The translations under genes were made by a program, and so were the position numbers. This document shows, one piece after another, positions 56,108 to 63,689 of a DNA stretch of 64,000 nt. Source of the stretch: Verrucomicrobiaceae bacterium (GTDB lineage Bacteria; Verrucomicrobiota; Verrucomicrobiia; Verrucomicrobiales; Akkermansiaceae). Within the stretch, counting starts at the first letter, position 1, and each line of letters starts with the position of its first letter. Location of the stretch: NCBI GenBank assembly GCA_027487435.1, contig JAIYDP010000331.1:28814-92813 (forward strand). Reading direction: 5' to 3'. Under the pieces are notes generated by a model. That model was given only the letters and a program-made list of their open reading frames with translations. It had not been told where the DNA came from and made no database searches.

Positions 56108-56440
56108 ATGCCCTCGAAGAAAGTTAGAAAAAAGTGGACGCGTAGCGGCCAACCCAAATGGAGAGAATATAGCATCTCATTGAGTGAAGAACATCTACAT
56201 AATGGGCATACAACCTGTGATGACTTCTTCGATGCCATTTGCCGAGCCGTGGGGTCGAGTCGTCAAATCAATGATGTGCTTCGCAAGCGAACTGATAACG
56301 GTATATGCCAAATTGATTTCAATCTCCATTCGGACTCATGTGGAAAGCAGGGAGTAAACGACTATTTGCAGTCAATGCGCGGATCTTATCCCAAAGCTGA
56401 ACTTGATGTCCGTAAAAGCCGACCGCCGAGAAATAAATAA
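56108..56440 (+). CDS. Small protein of unknown function upstream of the TIR fusion, 110 aa
   Basis: I do not recognise the family. The protein starts with a basic stretch (KKVRKKWTRSGQPKWR), has a predicted helix-rich middle (DDFFDAICRAVGSSRQINDVL) and ends in a basic tail (KSRPPRNK). The basic ends suggest nucleic-acid binding, which is inference. The gene lies 23 bp upstream of the GNAT-like/TIR fusion gene on the same strand and most likely forms a two-gene cassette with it. Both lie between two copies of the short sequence CTGACCCCG in opposite orientation. Confidence 0.55.
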   Translation: MPSKKVRKKWTRSGQPKWREYSISLSEEHLHNGHTTCDDFFDAICRAVGSSRQINDVLRKRTDNGICQIDFNLHSDSCGKQGVNDYLQSMRGSYPKAELDVRKSRPPRNK

Positions 56441-56463
56441 CAAACAAGCCAGAGGACATCAAA

Positions 56464-58377
56464 ATGATAGACATTACGAGTGAAAAAAGTCAGGGCAGTA
56501 AGCCATGGGTGAGGCGCATGAGGATAGAAGAGCGCGCATCGATTAAAGAACTATGTAAGGAAAATATTCTGTGGACAGAGCATTTTGAAAAAAGGCATCA
56601 TCACAATTGGATAGATCGGGCCCTCCAGAAGATGAGTGAGGGACAGGTTGTTTTCGGGGCGTTTGGTATAGTAAAAAATGCCGTTCAATCCGGTGAGGCA
56701 TACGGGTTGATAGGATGCATTTTCCTAAAGCGAACTGAATATCATAGTTCTGCGGAGCTGAAGTGTCTTTCCATTGCATCAAGAATTAGCGAAAGTTCGC
56801 CTGATCCGCGGAGTATCGCGAAGGCGTTAGTATACAAGGCGGTGGACTTCGCCGAAAGCAATCAAATAGACGCTATAGAGATGGAAGTTCCGCAGGACTT
56901 TAAGCAGCTCATCTCTGTATTTATTGAGTTAGAGTTTTATGTGGCGTCGATTCGACAAAAATATAAACCGGGAAAATTTGATTGCGTTCTGGAGCGGCTT
57001 ACTGGGCGAAGTTATCGCGGAGATCCTTATAATTACACCAAGATTGGAGCATGGGTGTGCCGCGCAATATTGACTTCAAAAATTACCGGAGTTTACCACG
57101 GTCTGGATGAAGGAGCTAATTGCTATATAGAGTTCGAACCCAGTCCTCAAAGGCCACCTTTTTCCAAGGAGAATAGAGTCGGATATGAAAAACGTATCCG
57201 TGGGTGCTTAGCAACCACGGGCTCCTCTGGTTCCAAGAATCTCGCGAAGAGAATATGTGAGATGTTTAAGCCGGATCATTTGATCCGAGTCGTCGTTTGT
57301 AAGTCCCTCGATAAGGAGGCCAAGGACGTCTACAGCGCGGCAAGGGTTCTGGTAATCGACCGAGAGGAATTAAAGGCTATCGCCGGAGGGGACGCGTCAA
57401 CACTATCAATTCCGGTTGCTCTCGATAACGTAGGCGGGGTTGTCACAGTATTGGAGCGGGAGGATATCTATGAACTCGCTAATAAAAAAGAATTTGTGTA
57501 CTATCTGCTAAGTGGAACAGGTGAATCACTCGCCTCAATAGACAATGGATATTTAGTGATTGCGAATCCGGGGTGGGATTCAGGCACGGATGGAATGGGT
57601 ATTGTGGGATTTGCTGAAATTAAGCAGTTTAAAATCAAAGAAATAGCCAAAGTGCATGAATTATTTCCGGGCAAATTCAAAGCACTTACGAAGGGGAAGA
57701 TAGATATTTATGCCGCCAGCCTTCCGGCGGAAGAGACGACCGTTGCGATTCTATGCGGGCCGTTAAAGCTTTTTAAGGAGTCGCTGCCTATAATTAAAGG
57801 CACAAAATGGATACCTAATAGTAACGTCGCCGATTATATCTGGAGAGAACTGGTGGATCGGTCGGCCAATAGCTGCTATATAGACATCGAAACGTGCAAG
57901 TTGATTTCTCAATATGGAACCCGTAAAAACATTCTGAAAATAATTACTCCTACTTCTCATCGCTACCGGGTCGCGATCTCATATGCTGGAGAGGATCGAT
58001 TGCGCGTCAAGCCCGTGGCGAGCGCTTTGGCGAAACGATTTGGAAAAGATCGTATTTTTTACGATGAATTCCACAGAAGCCATCTTCTGGGGAAAAATCT
58101 AGATGAACGCCTTGTAAAGGCTTACTCCGATGCCGAACTAGTGGTGGTTTTTTTGAGTCGGGACTACCCGAAGAAAAACTGGTGCGGTCTTGAATGGGCC
58201 GTCGTAAGAGATATATTTTTCACAAGAGAGCGGGAGCACTGCGTCTTAGTTTTTAAAGATAAATCCGCTAAGCCGATCACTGGATGGGGGCCACGTGATG
58301 GCTACGCTCAGTTTGATATGACTGGAACAAAGAAGTTGGTGTCGGATATCTTGGAGAAGCTCAAAACTAATTCGTGA
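56464..58377 (+). CDS. GNAT-like N-terminal domain fused to a C-terminal TIR domain, 637 aa
   Basis: The C-terminal part (about residues 499-637) is a TIR domain: YRVAISYAGEDR, RFGKDRIFYDEFHRSHLLG, AELVVVFLSRDYPKKNWCG and then LEWAVVRDIF, with the putative catalytic glutamate at Glu577 in the WCGLEW motif. TIR domains of this type cleave NAD+ or make signalling nucleotides in antiphage defence. Residues about 15-165 resemble a GNAT acetyltransferase (a strand near GEAYGLIGCIFL, then PDPRSIAKALVYKAVDFAES), although the usual R-x-x-G-x-G/A motif is not clear. The middle (about 200-490) is a mixed alpha/beta region I cannot name. A good ribosome site (AGAGGA seven bases before ATG) is present, in contrast to most genes here. 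A GNAT-like sensor joined to a TIR effector is an unusual arrangement. Confidence 0.75.
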   Translation: MIDITSEKSQGSKPWVRRMRIEERASIKELCKENILWTEHFEKRHHHNWIDRALQKMSEGQVVFGAFGIVKNAVQSGEAYGLIGCIFLKRTEYHSSAELKCLSIASRISESSPDPRSIAKALVYKAVDFAESNQIDAIEMEVPQDFKQLISVFIELEFYVASIRQKYKPGKFDCVLERLTGRSYRGDPYNYTKIGAWVCRAILTSKITGVYHGLDEGANCYIEFEPSPQRPPFSKENRVGYEKRIRGCLATTGSSGSKNLAKRICEMFKPDHLIRVVVCKSLDKEAKDVYSAARVLVIDREELKAIAGGDASTLSIPVALDNVGGVVTVLEREDIYELANKKEFVYYLLSGTGESLASIDNGYLVIANPGWDSGTDGMGIVGFAEIKQFKIKEIAKVHELFPGKFKALTKGKIDIYAASLPAEETTVAILCGPLKLFKESLPIIKGTKWIPNSNVADYIWRELVDRSANSCYIDIETCKLISQYGTRKNILKIITPTSHRYRVAISYAGEDRLRVKPVASALAKRFGKDRIFYDEFHRSHLLGKNLDERLVKAYSDAELVVVFLSRDYPKKNWCGLEWAVVRDIFFTREREHCVLVFKDKSAKPITGWGPRDGYAQFDMTGTKKLVSDILEKLKTNS

Positions 58378-58379
58378 AC

Positions 58380-58433
58380 GGGGTCAGAGTAAACGCTTTA
58401 ACAAAGTTCTCTGAATTCGAGAGCAATGACCCC
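58380..58433. repeat. GGGGTCA...TGACCCC hairpin repeat
   Basis: GGGGTCA (58380-58386) and TGACCCC (58427-58433) are inverted repeats that flank an inner pair CTCT...AGAG. This pattern resembles the small palindromes that accompany REP-associated tyrosine transposases, as far as I can tell by eye. No transposase is encoded next to it. It begins directly after the stop codon of the GNAT-like/TIR gene and may also serve as its terminator. Confidence 0.5.
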
Positions 58434-58810
58434 ATTTATTGCCAATTGCGACACGCCCCGTCGTGTGATTAAAAAAATCACGAGAGACATAAATAATCAG
58501 AAACCTGCTTGCTCCTCATCCCAAACAACCGACGAAAACCGTTCACGATCAACCACTTGGGGACGTCCATTCTTATACTTGCGCCCATCTCTCTGATACC
58601 ATCCCGTTCCAGCCACCCCGCCTGCCAGCGCTCCATCCATCCGATTCCGGCCCTAGAATCCTGTGATTTTCCTTCTCTTTTTGAGCGCTTCATTCGGGCA
58701 ATTCCTACTTTACATTATGACAGAGGGACAAGCCTCTATGTGTTGACTTCTTTTGTTTTTGCTGTTCAATTATTCCTGCCTCCTATATCAGAAACAAGTA
58801 ACACAATAAT
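58434..58810. other. Intergenic region between the two TIR modules
   Basis: About 380 bp hold no convincing gene. A short hairpin (TCGTGTGATT...AATCACGA, 58461-58484) with a run of A/T in the loop lies near its left end. A 71-codon frame on the minus strand (58478-58693) has no recognisable domain and no start signal, and I treat it as noncoding. The promoter of the next operon must lie near the right end, but no clear boxes are seen. Confidence 0.4.
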
Positions 58811-60019
58811 ATGCCAATCCCTCGACTAGTTCTGTCTTACGTCAGAAGCGAACGCGATAGCTTCCTTGATCGATTCTATCAAGATCTACGCAAGGAAATT
58901 GCACTCCGGGAAGGATTGGACAATTCCGACGATAACTCTGAGCCGGGATTCCGAGACACGGACTCAATATCGGGCGGTTCGAACTTCCGTGAAGAACTCG
59001 CAAAGGCATTGGCCGAAAGTTGGACCTGTGTTTGCGTCTACACTCCCAATTACTTCAAACGAGAGGCTTGCGGAAAAGAGTTTCAGATTTTCTTGGATCG
59101 TTCTATGGTAAAGTATGCCCCCGATGGAACGGTTACAGGAGCTAAAGGTATTCTTCCCGTACTTTGGGTCAGCATGGAAGACCTCAAGCGAAACGGACTA
59201 CCACCGAAAATCGCCGCAGGAATCAACTTCCGAGCCAGAAAGCATCATGTTCGTTATGAGAAGGATGGGTTGCGGCAAATTCTGCGACGAAGCCCGCGAA
59301 CAACTTATGTGGATATTCTCGACGATATCGTTAGCGATCTTATCGTGAGATTCAAAGATCGCCCTGCTCCTCTCAGCGAGCCTCCTGAATATGCGACGGT
59401 TAAGAACGCGTTTGAGCAACATTCGGTGGACTATTCGCCGGGAGTTCCCGAAACATCGCCTGCCGGGCCTCGGAATGTGCAGGTCTTCCTGATCGAGAAC
59501 TCACAGCCGGGCCAGCAATCTTTGGCAGATGAGACAGAGAACTCTTGGCGGGAAATACTGGCCAGTTCTTGCGCTGAAATCCAACTGATTGTCGATGTGC
59601 TCTCTCCTTCGATGCAAGACTCAGAGGAACTATTGAACCGAATCGCAGATCTGGCGTGTCGCAATGTGGTCGTCGTTGTGATGGTAGCATCTTCGGCAGC
59701 AGCGACAGATGGTGCGACGATACAGGGCTTACTAAATTCGCTAACTACGTCAGACTCTTACATAGGTGCTATTCTCTTGCCCTCACCCGATGGTGTGTCT
59801 CAATTGGAAGCTAAAATCCCGACGGCCAATGTTGACCGTATCTTTTTAAAGGCAACCCGCGAAGATCCGGCGGCAATCGTCGCCGGGATTAAGGATCTTG
59901 CGATGCAGGTCATCTGCCGCATCGTCAAAGACGCCGAAGTTCATCAGCACCCGCCTGGAGGAGCGACATCATCCGAGAGGCCTAAAATCCAAGGGACCGC
60001 GAAGGAGGGAAATTCATGA
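58811..60019 (+). CDS. TIR-domain protein (FxsC-like), 402 aa, coupled to a KGGTGR ATPase
   Basis: Residues about 1-190 form a TIR domain: IPRLVLSYVRSERDSFLDRF, the GFRDTDSISGGSNFREEL box, CVCVYTPNYFKREACGKEF with the putative catalytic glutamate at Glu90, and ILPVLWVSME. The layout resembles the TIR-like FxsC proteins of actinobacterial FxSxx-COOH systems (known family, from memory). The remaining 200 residues have an alpha/beta pattern (NVQVFLIENS, IQLIVDVLSPS, VVVVVMVASS) that may be a Rossmann-like sensor or a degenerate second domain. The gene overlaps the next in ATGA (60016-60019), so the two proteins are made together. No membrane span is present. It may act as a NAD+-consuming effector or signal producer controlled by the ATPase. 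Confidence 0.8.
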   Translation: MPIPRLVLSYVRSERDSFLDRFYQDLRKEIALREGLDNSDDNSEPGFRDTDSISGGSNFREELAKALAESWTCVCVYTPNYFKREACGKEFQIFLDRSMVKYAPDGTVTGAKGILPVLWVSMEDLKRNGLPPKIAAGINFRARKHHVRYEKDGLRQILRRSPRTTYVDILDDIVSDLIVRFKDRPAPLSEPPEYATVKNAFEQHSVDYSPGVPETSPAGPRNVQVFLIENSQPGQQSLADETENSWREILASSCAEIQLIVDVLSPSMQDSEELLNRIADLACRNVVVVVMVASSAAATDGATIQGLLNSLTTSDSYIGAILLPSPDGVSQLEAKIPTANVDRIFLKATREDPAAIVAGIKDLAMQVICRIVKDAEVHQHPPGGATSSERPKIQGTAKEGNS

Positions 60020-61788
60020 TAGGCACAAATGGACGGATTATTACTTTCTACTCTTACAAAGGTGGCACCGGACGTTCCATGGCCCTCGCCAATGTTGCTT
60101 GGATCCTTGCTTCCAACGAATACAGGGTGCTCACTATCGACTGGGATCTTGAAGCTCCCGGTTTACATCGGTATTTTCGACCGTTCCTCATCGACCCGGA
60201 ACTCGCTGACAGTCCTGGGTTGATCGACTTCATCTGGTCCTATGCGGCGGACGCATTGACTCCTACGGATACCGAACAGGAATCGACCGTCCGCTGGGAA
60301 AAGGTGACGGATTTGGATTTCTATACAGTTCAACTGGATTGGGATTTTCCTGGACGGGGTTGTGTTGACCTGATCTGCGCGGGTAGGCAGGACATAAATT
60401 ACGCAGAAAAAGTCAACTCGTTCGATTGGACGAATCTTTATCGTCGGCTTGACGGCGAAGCTCTCTTTGCTGAACTTGGCAGTCGACTTAAGAAAGAATA
60501 TGATTTCATTCTTATCGACAGCCGCACTGGGGTTAGCGACACTTCCGGGATCTGCACAGTCTCCATGCCGGACAGCGTGGTGGCTTTTTACACCCTGAAT
60601 CGTCAGAGTGTAGGCGGCGTAGCAGCCGTTCTGGAATCGATTCGAGGTCAACGCGGCCACGATTTTCCAGTCTTTCCGATCGTAACCCGTGTCGAGCTTG
60701 CAGAAAAGGAGCGCCTTGAGGCCGCGAGGAGAAGAATGCGTGTCTTATTTCAGAAGTTTATAAATCATGGAAGCGACGAGGTATCCTCGAAAGATTACTG
60801 GGCCGATGCGGAGATTCTTTACCAACCTTACTATGCCTATGAGGAGATGCTTGCCGTTTTCGGTGATCCAACGGGAGCTGATCGCTCGGCGAATACTCTG
60901 CTCGCGGCTATGGAGAAATTGACCGCGAAGATCACAAGAATTCGAGGCATCCAGATGCCTTCGGTTCCTGAAGTGAAACGCCGGGAGATCCTTGGTCAAT
61001 TTGATGGAGCGAAGAACGGCGGTGACCCGAAATCTGATCGTATTGAAGATTCTGAGGAACGCCGGAACCGGGTTGCGCGTTATTTGGAAAAGGATCTTGG
61101 CTCTCCAGGCATCTGGTTACAGTTAAGAGCACGCTTCGAGCGGAAATACTCGCGACTAACAACTTGCCTCGTTTTTTTCTCGATTATCGTATTTATTTCC
61201 ATGGTCGTCTACTCCCAGATTTTCAGAACGGAGGATTCGCCGTTCAATTTTACTGGGAATGCCATATCTACTTGGAATGCCATATCGCTATTATTTGCTA
61301 TGTTTACCGCCGTTTCAAAGGTTCTGGAATTGATGAGACCGACGCGGACAGGAGACGAGGTCGTCAGTCCTCAGCTGACTGAGAGAGTGAGCCAAAAGTT
61401 TGCTGAAAAGTTAGGTGAAAGGGTGAGCATGGCATTCGTAACCCTTCTGATGTTTTTCATTTCATTTGGCAGCTTTGTTTTCTCGACAATTTCGGCGTCC
61501 CAACACATGCATGTGACGCTTGTAGAAGGCGCTGCGTTGGGAGCATTACTTTTGGGTTTTATGGGACAGTGCGCGGCACTAATCGGGCGATTCGATGAGA
61601 AAGCACAACGCTTCCAAGGCGCGTCCGAAGCCCTCAAAGCGGAAATTAGAGCTTATGTTCATGAAGTCGGGCCGTACTCGGAAAAGTCGGAATCCCGGGA
61701 AGCGTGGAAGCTATTTTTGGAGGAAATTGAGGGAATCGTTTCAGTAGACCTTCAGCAAGTCAATGCTCGAAGACCAAAGCTAAGATGA
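60016..61788 (+). CDS. KGGTGR-motif ParA/MinD-like ATPase with four C-terminal membrane spans, 590 aa
   Basis: The N-terminal domain (about residues 1-330) is a MinD/ParA-like P-loop ATPase with the deviant Walker A reading YKGGTGRS (Lys15-Ser21), in which Arg20 replaces the canonical Lys, as in the family named KGGVGR-motif variant AAA ATPase. Further motifs are TIDWDLEAPGLHRYF (Asp42, Asp44) and the Walker B FILIDSRTG near 165-172. Four hydrophobic helices follow at about 380-400, 412-430, 470-492 and 498-520, and then a soluble tail of about 65 residues (RFQGASEALKAEIRAYVHEV). This membrane part is reminiscent of SLATT-type effector domains but the match is weak. GGAGGG seven bases before the ATG is a clear ribosome site. 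It is probably a membrane-anchored nucleotide switch for the coupled TIR protein. Confidence 0.82.
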   Translation: MIGTNGRIITFYSYKGGTGRSMALANVAWILASNEYRVLTIDWDLEAPGLHRYFRPFLIDPELADSPGLIDFIWSYAADALTPTDTEQESTVRWEKVTDLDFYTVQLDWDFPGRGCVDLICAGRQDINYAEKVNSFDWTNLYRRLDGEALFAELGSRLKKEYDFILIDSRTGVSDTSGICTVSMPDSVVAFYTLNRQSVGGVAAVLESIRGQRGHDFPVFPIVTRVELAEKERLEAARRRMRVLFQKFINHGSDEVSSKDYWADAEILYQPYYAYEEMLAVFGDPTGADRSANTLLAAMEKLTAKITRIRGIQMPSVPEVKRREILGQFDGAKNGGDPKSDRIEDSEERRNRVARYLEKDLGSPGIWLQLRARFERKYSRLTTCLVFFSIIVFISMVVYSQIFRTEDSPFNFTGNAISTWNAISLLFAMFTAVSKVLELMRPTRTGDEVVSPQLTERVSQKFAEKLGERVSMAFVTLLMFFISFGSFVFSTISASQHMHVTLVEGAALGALLLGFMGQCAALIGRFDEKAQRFQGASEALKAEIRAYVHEVGPYSEKSESREAWKLFLEEIEGIVSVDLQQVNARRPKLR

Positions 61789-61806
61789 TCCAGAGGTTTC
61801 TAGTTA

Positions 61807-61946
61807 GAGCCTGTCCCATAACCCGATAAACTTTGCAGCATGCGGCCTTGAACGTCAAAAAAGAAGGAATCGATCAGTGTGTAAAACTATGAGGTTGTTA
61901 GCATCCAGAGTTCACAAGGCGGGCGTTGATGGGGGACAGGTCTCTA
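61807..61946. mobile_element. Possible MITE or decayed insertion sequence remnant
   Basis: GAGCCTGTCCC (61807-61817) and GGGGGACAGGTCTC (61933-61946) are imperfect inverted repeats of each other about 140 bp apart. GAGCCTGTCCCATAAC-type ends are known from IS5- or IS1182-like elements. No transposase frame lies between them. Direct flanking duplications are not clear. Confidence 0.35.
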
Positions 61947-62150
61947 ATCGAAGAATCGAGGAGTCGCTTGCCATTATTCCCTGCCCTAGGTAGATGTTTG
62001 CCTTTGAGCAAGACTCCCGGGCTGGCCTAAAACTCGCGGGCGAGCGAAAATGCCTAAACTTTATAAAGAAGTGCTCGCCAAATCTCCCTGTCTCATATTA
62101 AAAAATCCCGCAGATTATTCACTCACTTACCCTCTCATCTCCCTACGAAC
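61947..62150. other. Intergenic region before the DUF2235 gene
   Basis: About 200 bp with no convincing gene and no clear promoter. With the MITE-like segment it makes the interval of about 360 bp between the ATPase and the DUF2235 gene, so these two are unlikely to be strictly co-translated. Confidence 0.35.
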
Positions 62151-63689
62151 ATGGCTCTATACGCATTCGACGGAACATGGAACAATTCCGGCTTGCCCGA
62201 ATCCAAGCGGAATACGAACGAGGACACCCACGTGCATCGGTTCTGCAAGCTCTATGATCCGAAGGGCGAGGGTAAAGCTCTCTATGTAGATGGCGTCGGT
62301 TCCCGCGATGGGTTCATCGGTAGGATCGTCGGCGGCTTGACCGGAGCTGGAGCAGCAACCCGGATCAGAGAACTCTTCTCGAGCCTTGTTGAAAACTTCA
62401 AGAAGGGGGACACGGTCATCGATGTCGTCGGCTACAGCCGGGGTGCGGCGATTGCGCGGATGTTCGTCCACCGGATCGAACGGGAATTCCAGCAGCTGGA
62501 GATCGGGGGCAAGCGACTGGAAAATCCCCCAATGGTTCGATTTCTCGGGCTGTTCGATACCGTTGCCTCGTTCGGCGTGCCGTGGAGCGAAGACGAGGGA
62601 GACTTTCTTCCGGACATTCCGGAATTGGTCGAGCACACCTTTCATGCCATGGCCCTAGACGAAACACGTGAGACCTTCGGGGTCGAACGGTGTTATGGGA
62701 ATCGAGCGAAGATCACGGAGGTGTGGTTCCGGGGCGGGCATGGAGACATCGGAGGGAACGCCACTTATTTCGAGCGAGGCAAAGAGGTCGCCAACCTCAA
62801 GCGTTCCGGCATCGCGCTCGAATGGATGTTGAGCAAGGCCAAGGACTGTGGTCTACCAGTGGAACCTATACACGAGACGAAGTACGAAATCGACCTCGAG
62901 GCACCAGTGACCGCAAAGGATGAGGCAATTTCAATCGGAAATGTCGGCACCTTGTCGCGCCGGATTCATCTAGGCGACTTGGTCCATCACACGCTGGAAC
63001 AAACCGAACTTACCCGGGGACTCGATCGCCGATCGCTTCGTCGGATCAGCGTAACAACGCGGATCGAGGACAAGAGCATGGAAAAACAAGCGCAGCCTTT
63101 ATTCTGGATTCCTCCCGCCAGCCAGAGCCGGGCGGCTGACAACGTCCGGGTGGAATCCGACCCTCCTTCGCTTATCGAGTTGAGTTCCCGCCGCTACCCA
63201 TTCGACCTGCCTCCAGCCCGGACCTGGAGGTCGTGGCTAGAAGACCAGATGGGATTAGACGCGGAGCAGACCGGATTCGGTAATGAGAGGTTGAGCGAGT
63301 TTTGGGCCCCAACCAAAGCGGATCGGGCGCTGGCATGGGAGATCTATGTGGAATTGGCGACGAGGATTACAACGCAAGAGTTGGATGACAACGAGGGAAA
63401 CGACAAGACAGCACTGACCAGCATCTATTCACTTTTCAAAATCTCGCGGGATTGCATGAGATCGCATGGGGTAGATGCAGCAAATTCGGCTGCTCTCGTC
63501 ACCGCGTTCTTAAATGGGAGAATCAGGGGGTTCACGGCCAAATGGCATCAAGTTTCTCTTAATGATGGTTGGGCAGAAGGGCACCAGGCTAGCGCCTGCC
63601 AGCCGTTCAGAACCGAGCTGAAGGAACTTCAGGCGGAGCTAAGGAAACTCGCGACAGCACTGAGTCTTGTGGCAGGAGCAAGGTTGTGA
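62151..63689 (+). CDS. DUF2235 alpha/beta-hydrolase (Tle1-type phospholipase-like), 512 aa
   Basis: The protein begins MALYAFDGTWNNS, the FDGTWN motif (residues 6-11) that defines DUF2235. The nucleophile elbow GYSRGAA has Ser96, the acidic residue is probably Asp136 in GLFDTVASFG, and the histidine is His197 in RGGHGDIGG, giving a full catalytic triad. Related proteins include type VI secretion phospholipase effectors (Tle1), which hydrolyse membrane phospholipids, but no VgrG, PAAR or immunity gene is nearby. The C-terminal 250 residues have no domain I can name. The gene is GC-richer in codon use than the TIR genes upstream. It may be an effector of the conflict island that lyses the membrane, or an unrelated lipase. 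Confidence 0.8.
   Translation: MALYAFDGTWNNSGLPESKRNTNEDTHVHRFCKLYDPKGEGKALYVDGVGSRDGFIGRIVGGLTGAGAATRIRELFSSLVENFKKGDTVIDVVGYSRGAAIARMFVHRIEREFQQLEIGGKRLENPPMVRFLGLFDTVASFGVPWSEDEGDFLPDIPELVEHTFHAMALDETRETFGVERCYGNRAKITEVWFRGGHGDIGGNATYFERGKEVANLKRSGIALEWMLSKAKDCGLPVEPIHETKYEIDLEAPVTAKDEAISIGNVGTLSRRIHLGDLVHHTLEQTELTRGLDRRSLRRISVTTRIEDKSMEKQAQPLFWIPPASQSRAADNVRVESDPPSLIELSSRRYPFDLPPARTWRSWLEDQMGLDAEQTGFGNERLSEFWAPTKADRALAWEIYVELATRITTQELDDNEGNDKTALTSIYSLFKISRDCMRSHGVDAANSAALVTAFLNGRIRGFTAKWHQVSLNDGWAEGHQASACQPFRTELKELQAELRKLATALSLVAGARL

Noticed and set aside
58478..58693. 71-codon frame on the minus strand between the TIR modules
   Set aside because: No recognisable domain, no ribosome site and no conserved neighbour; could be a relic but cannot be supported.
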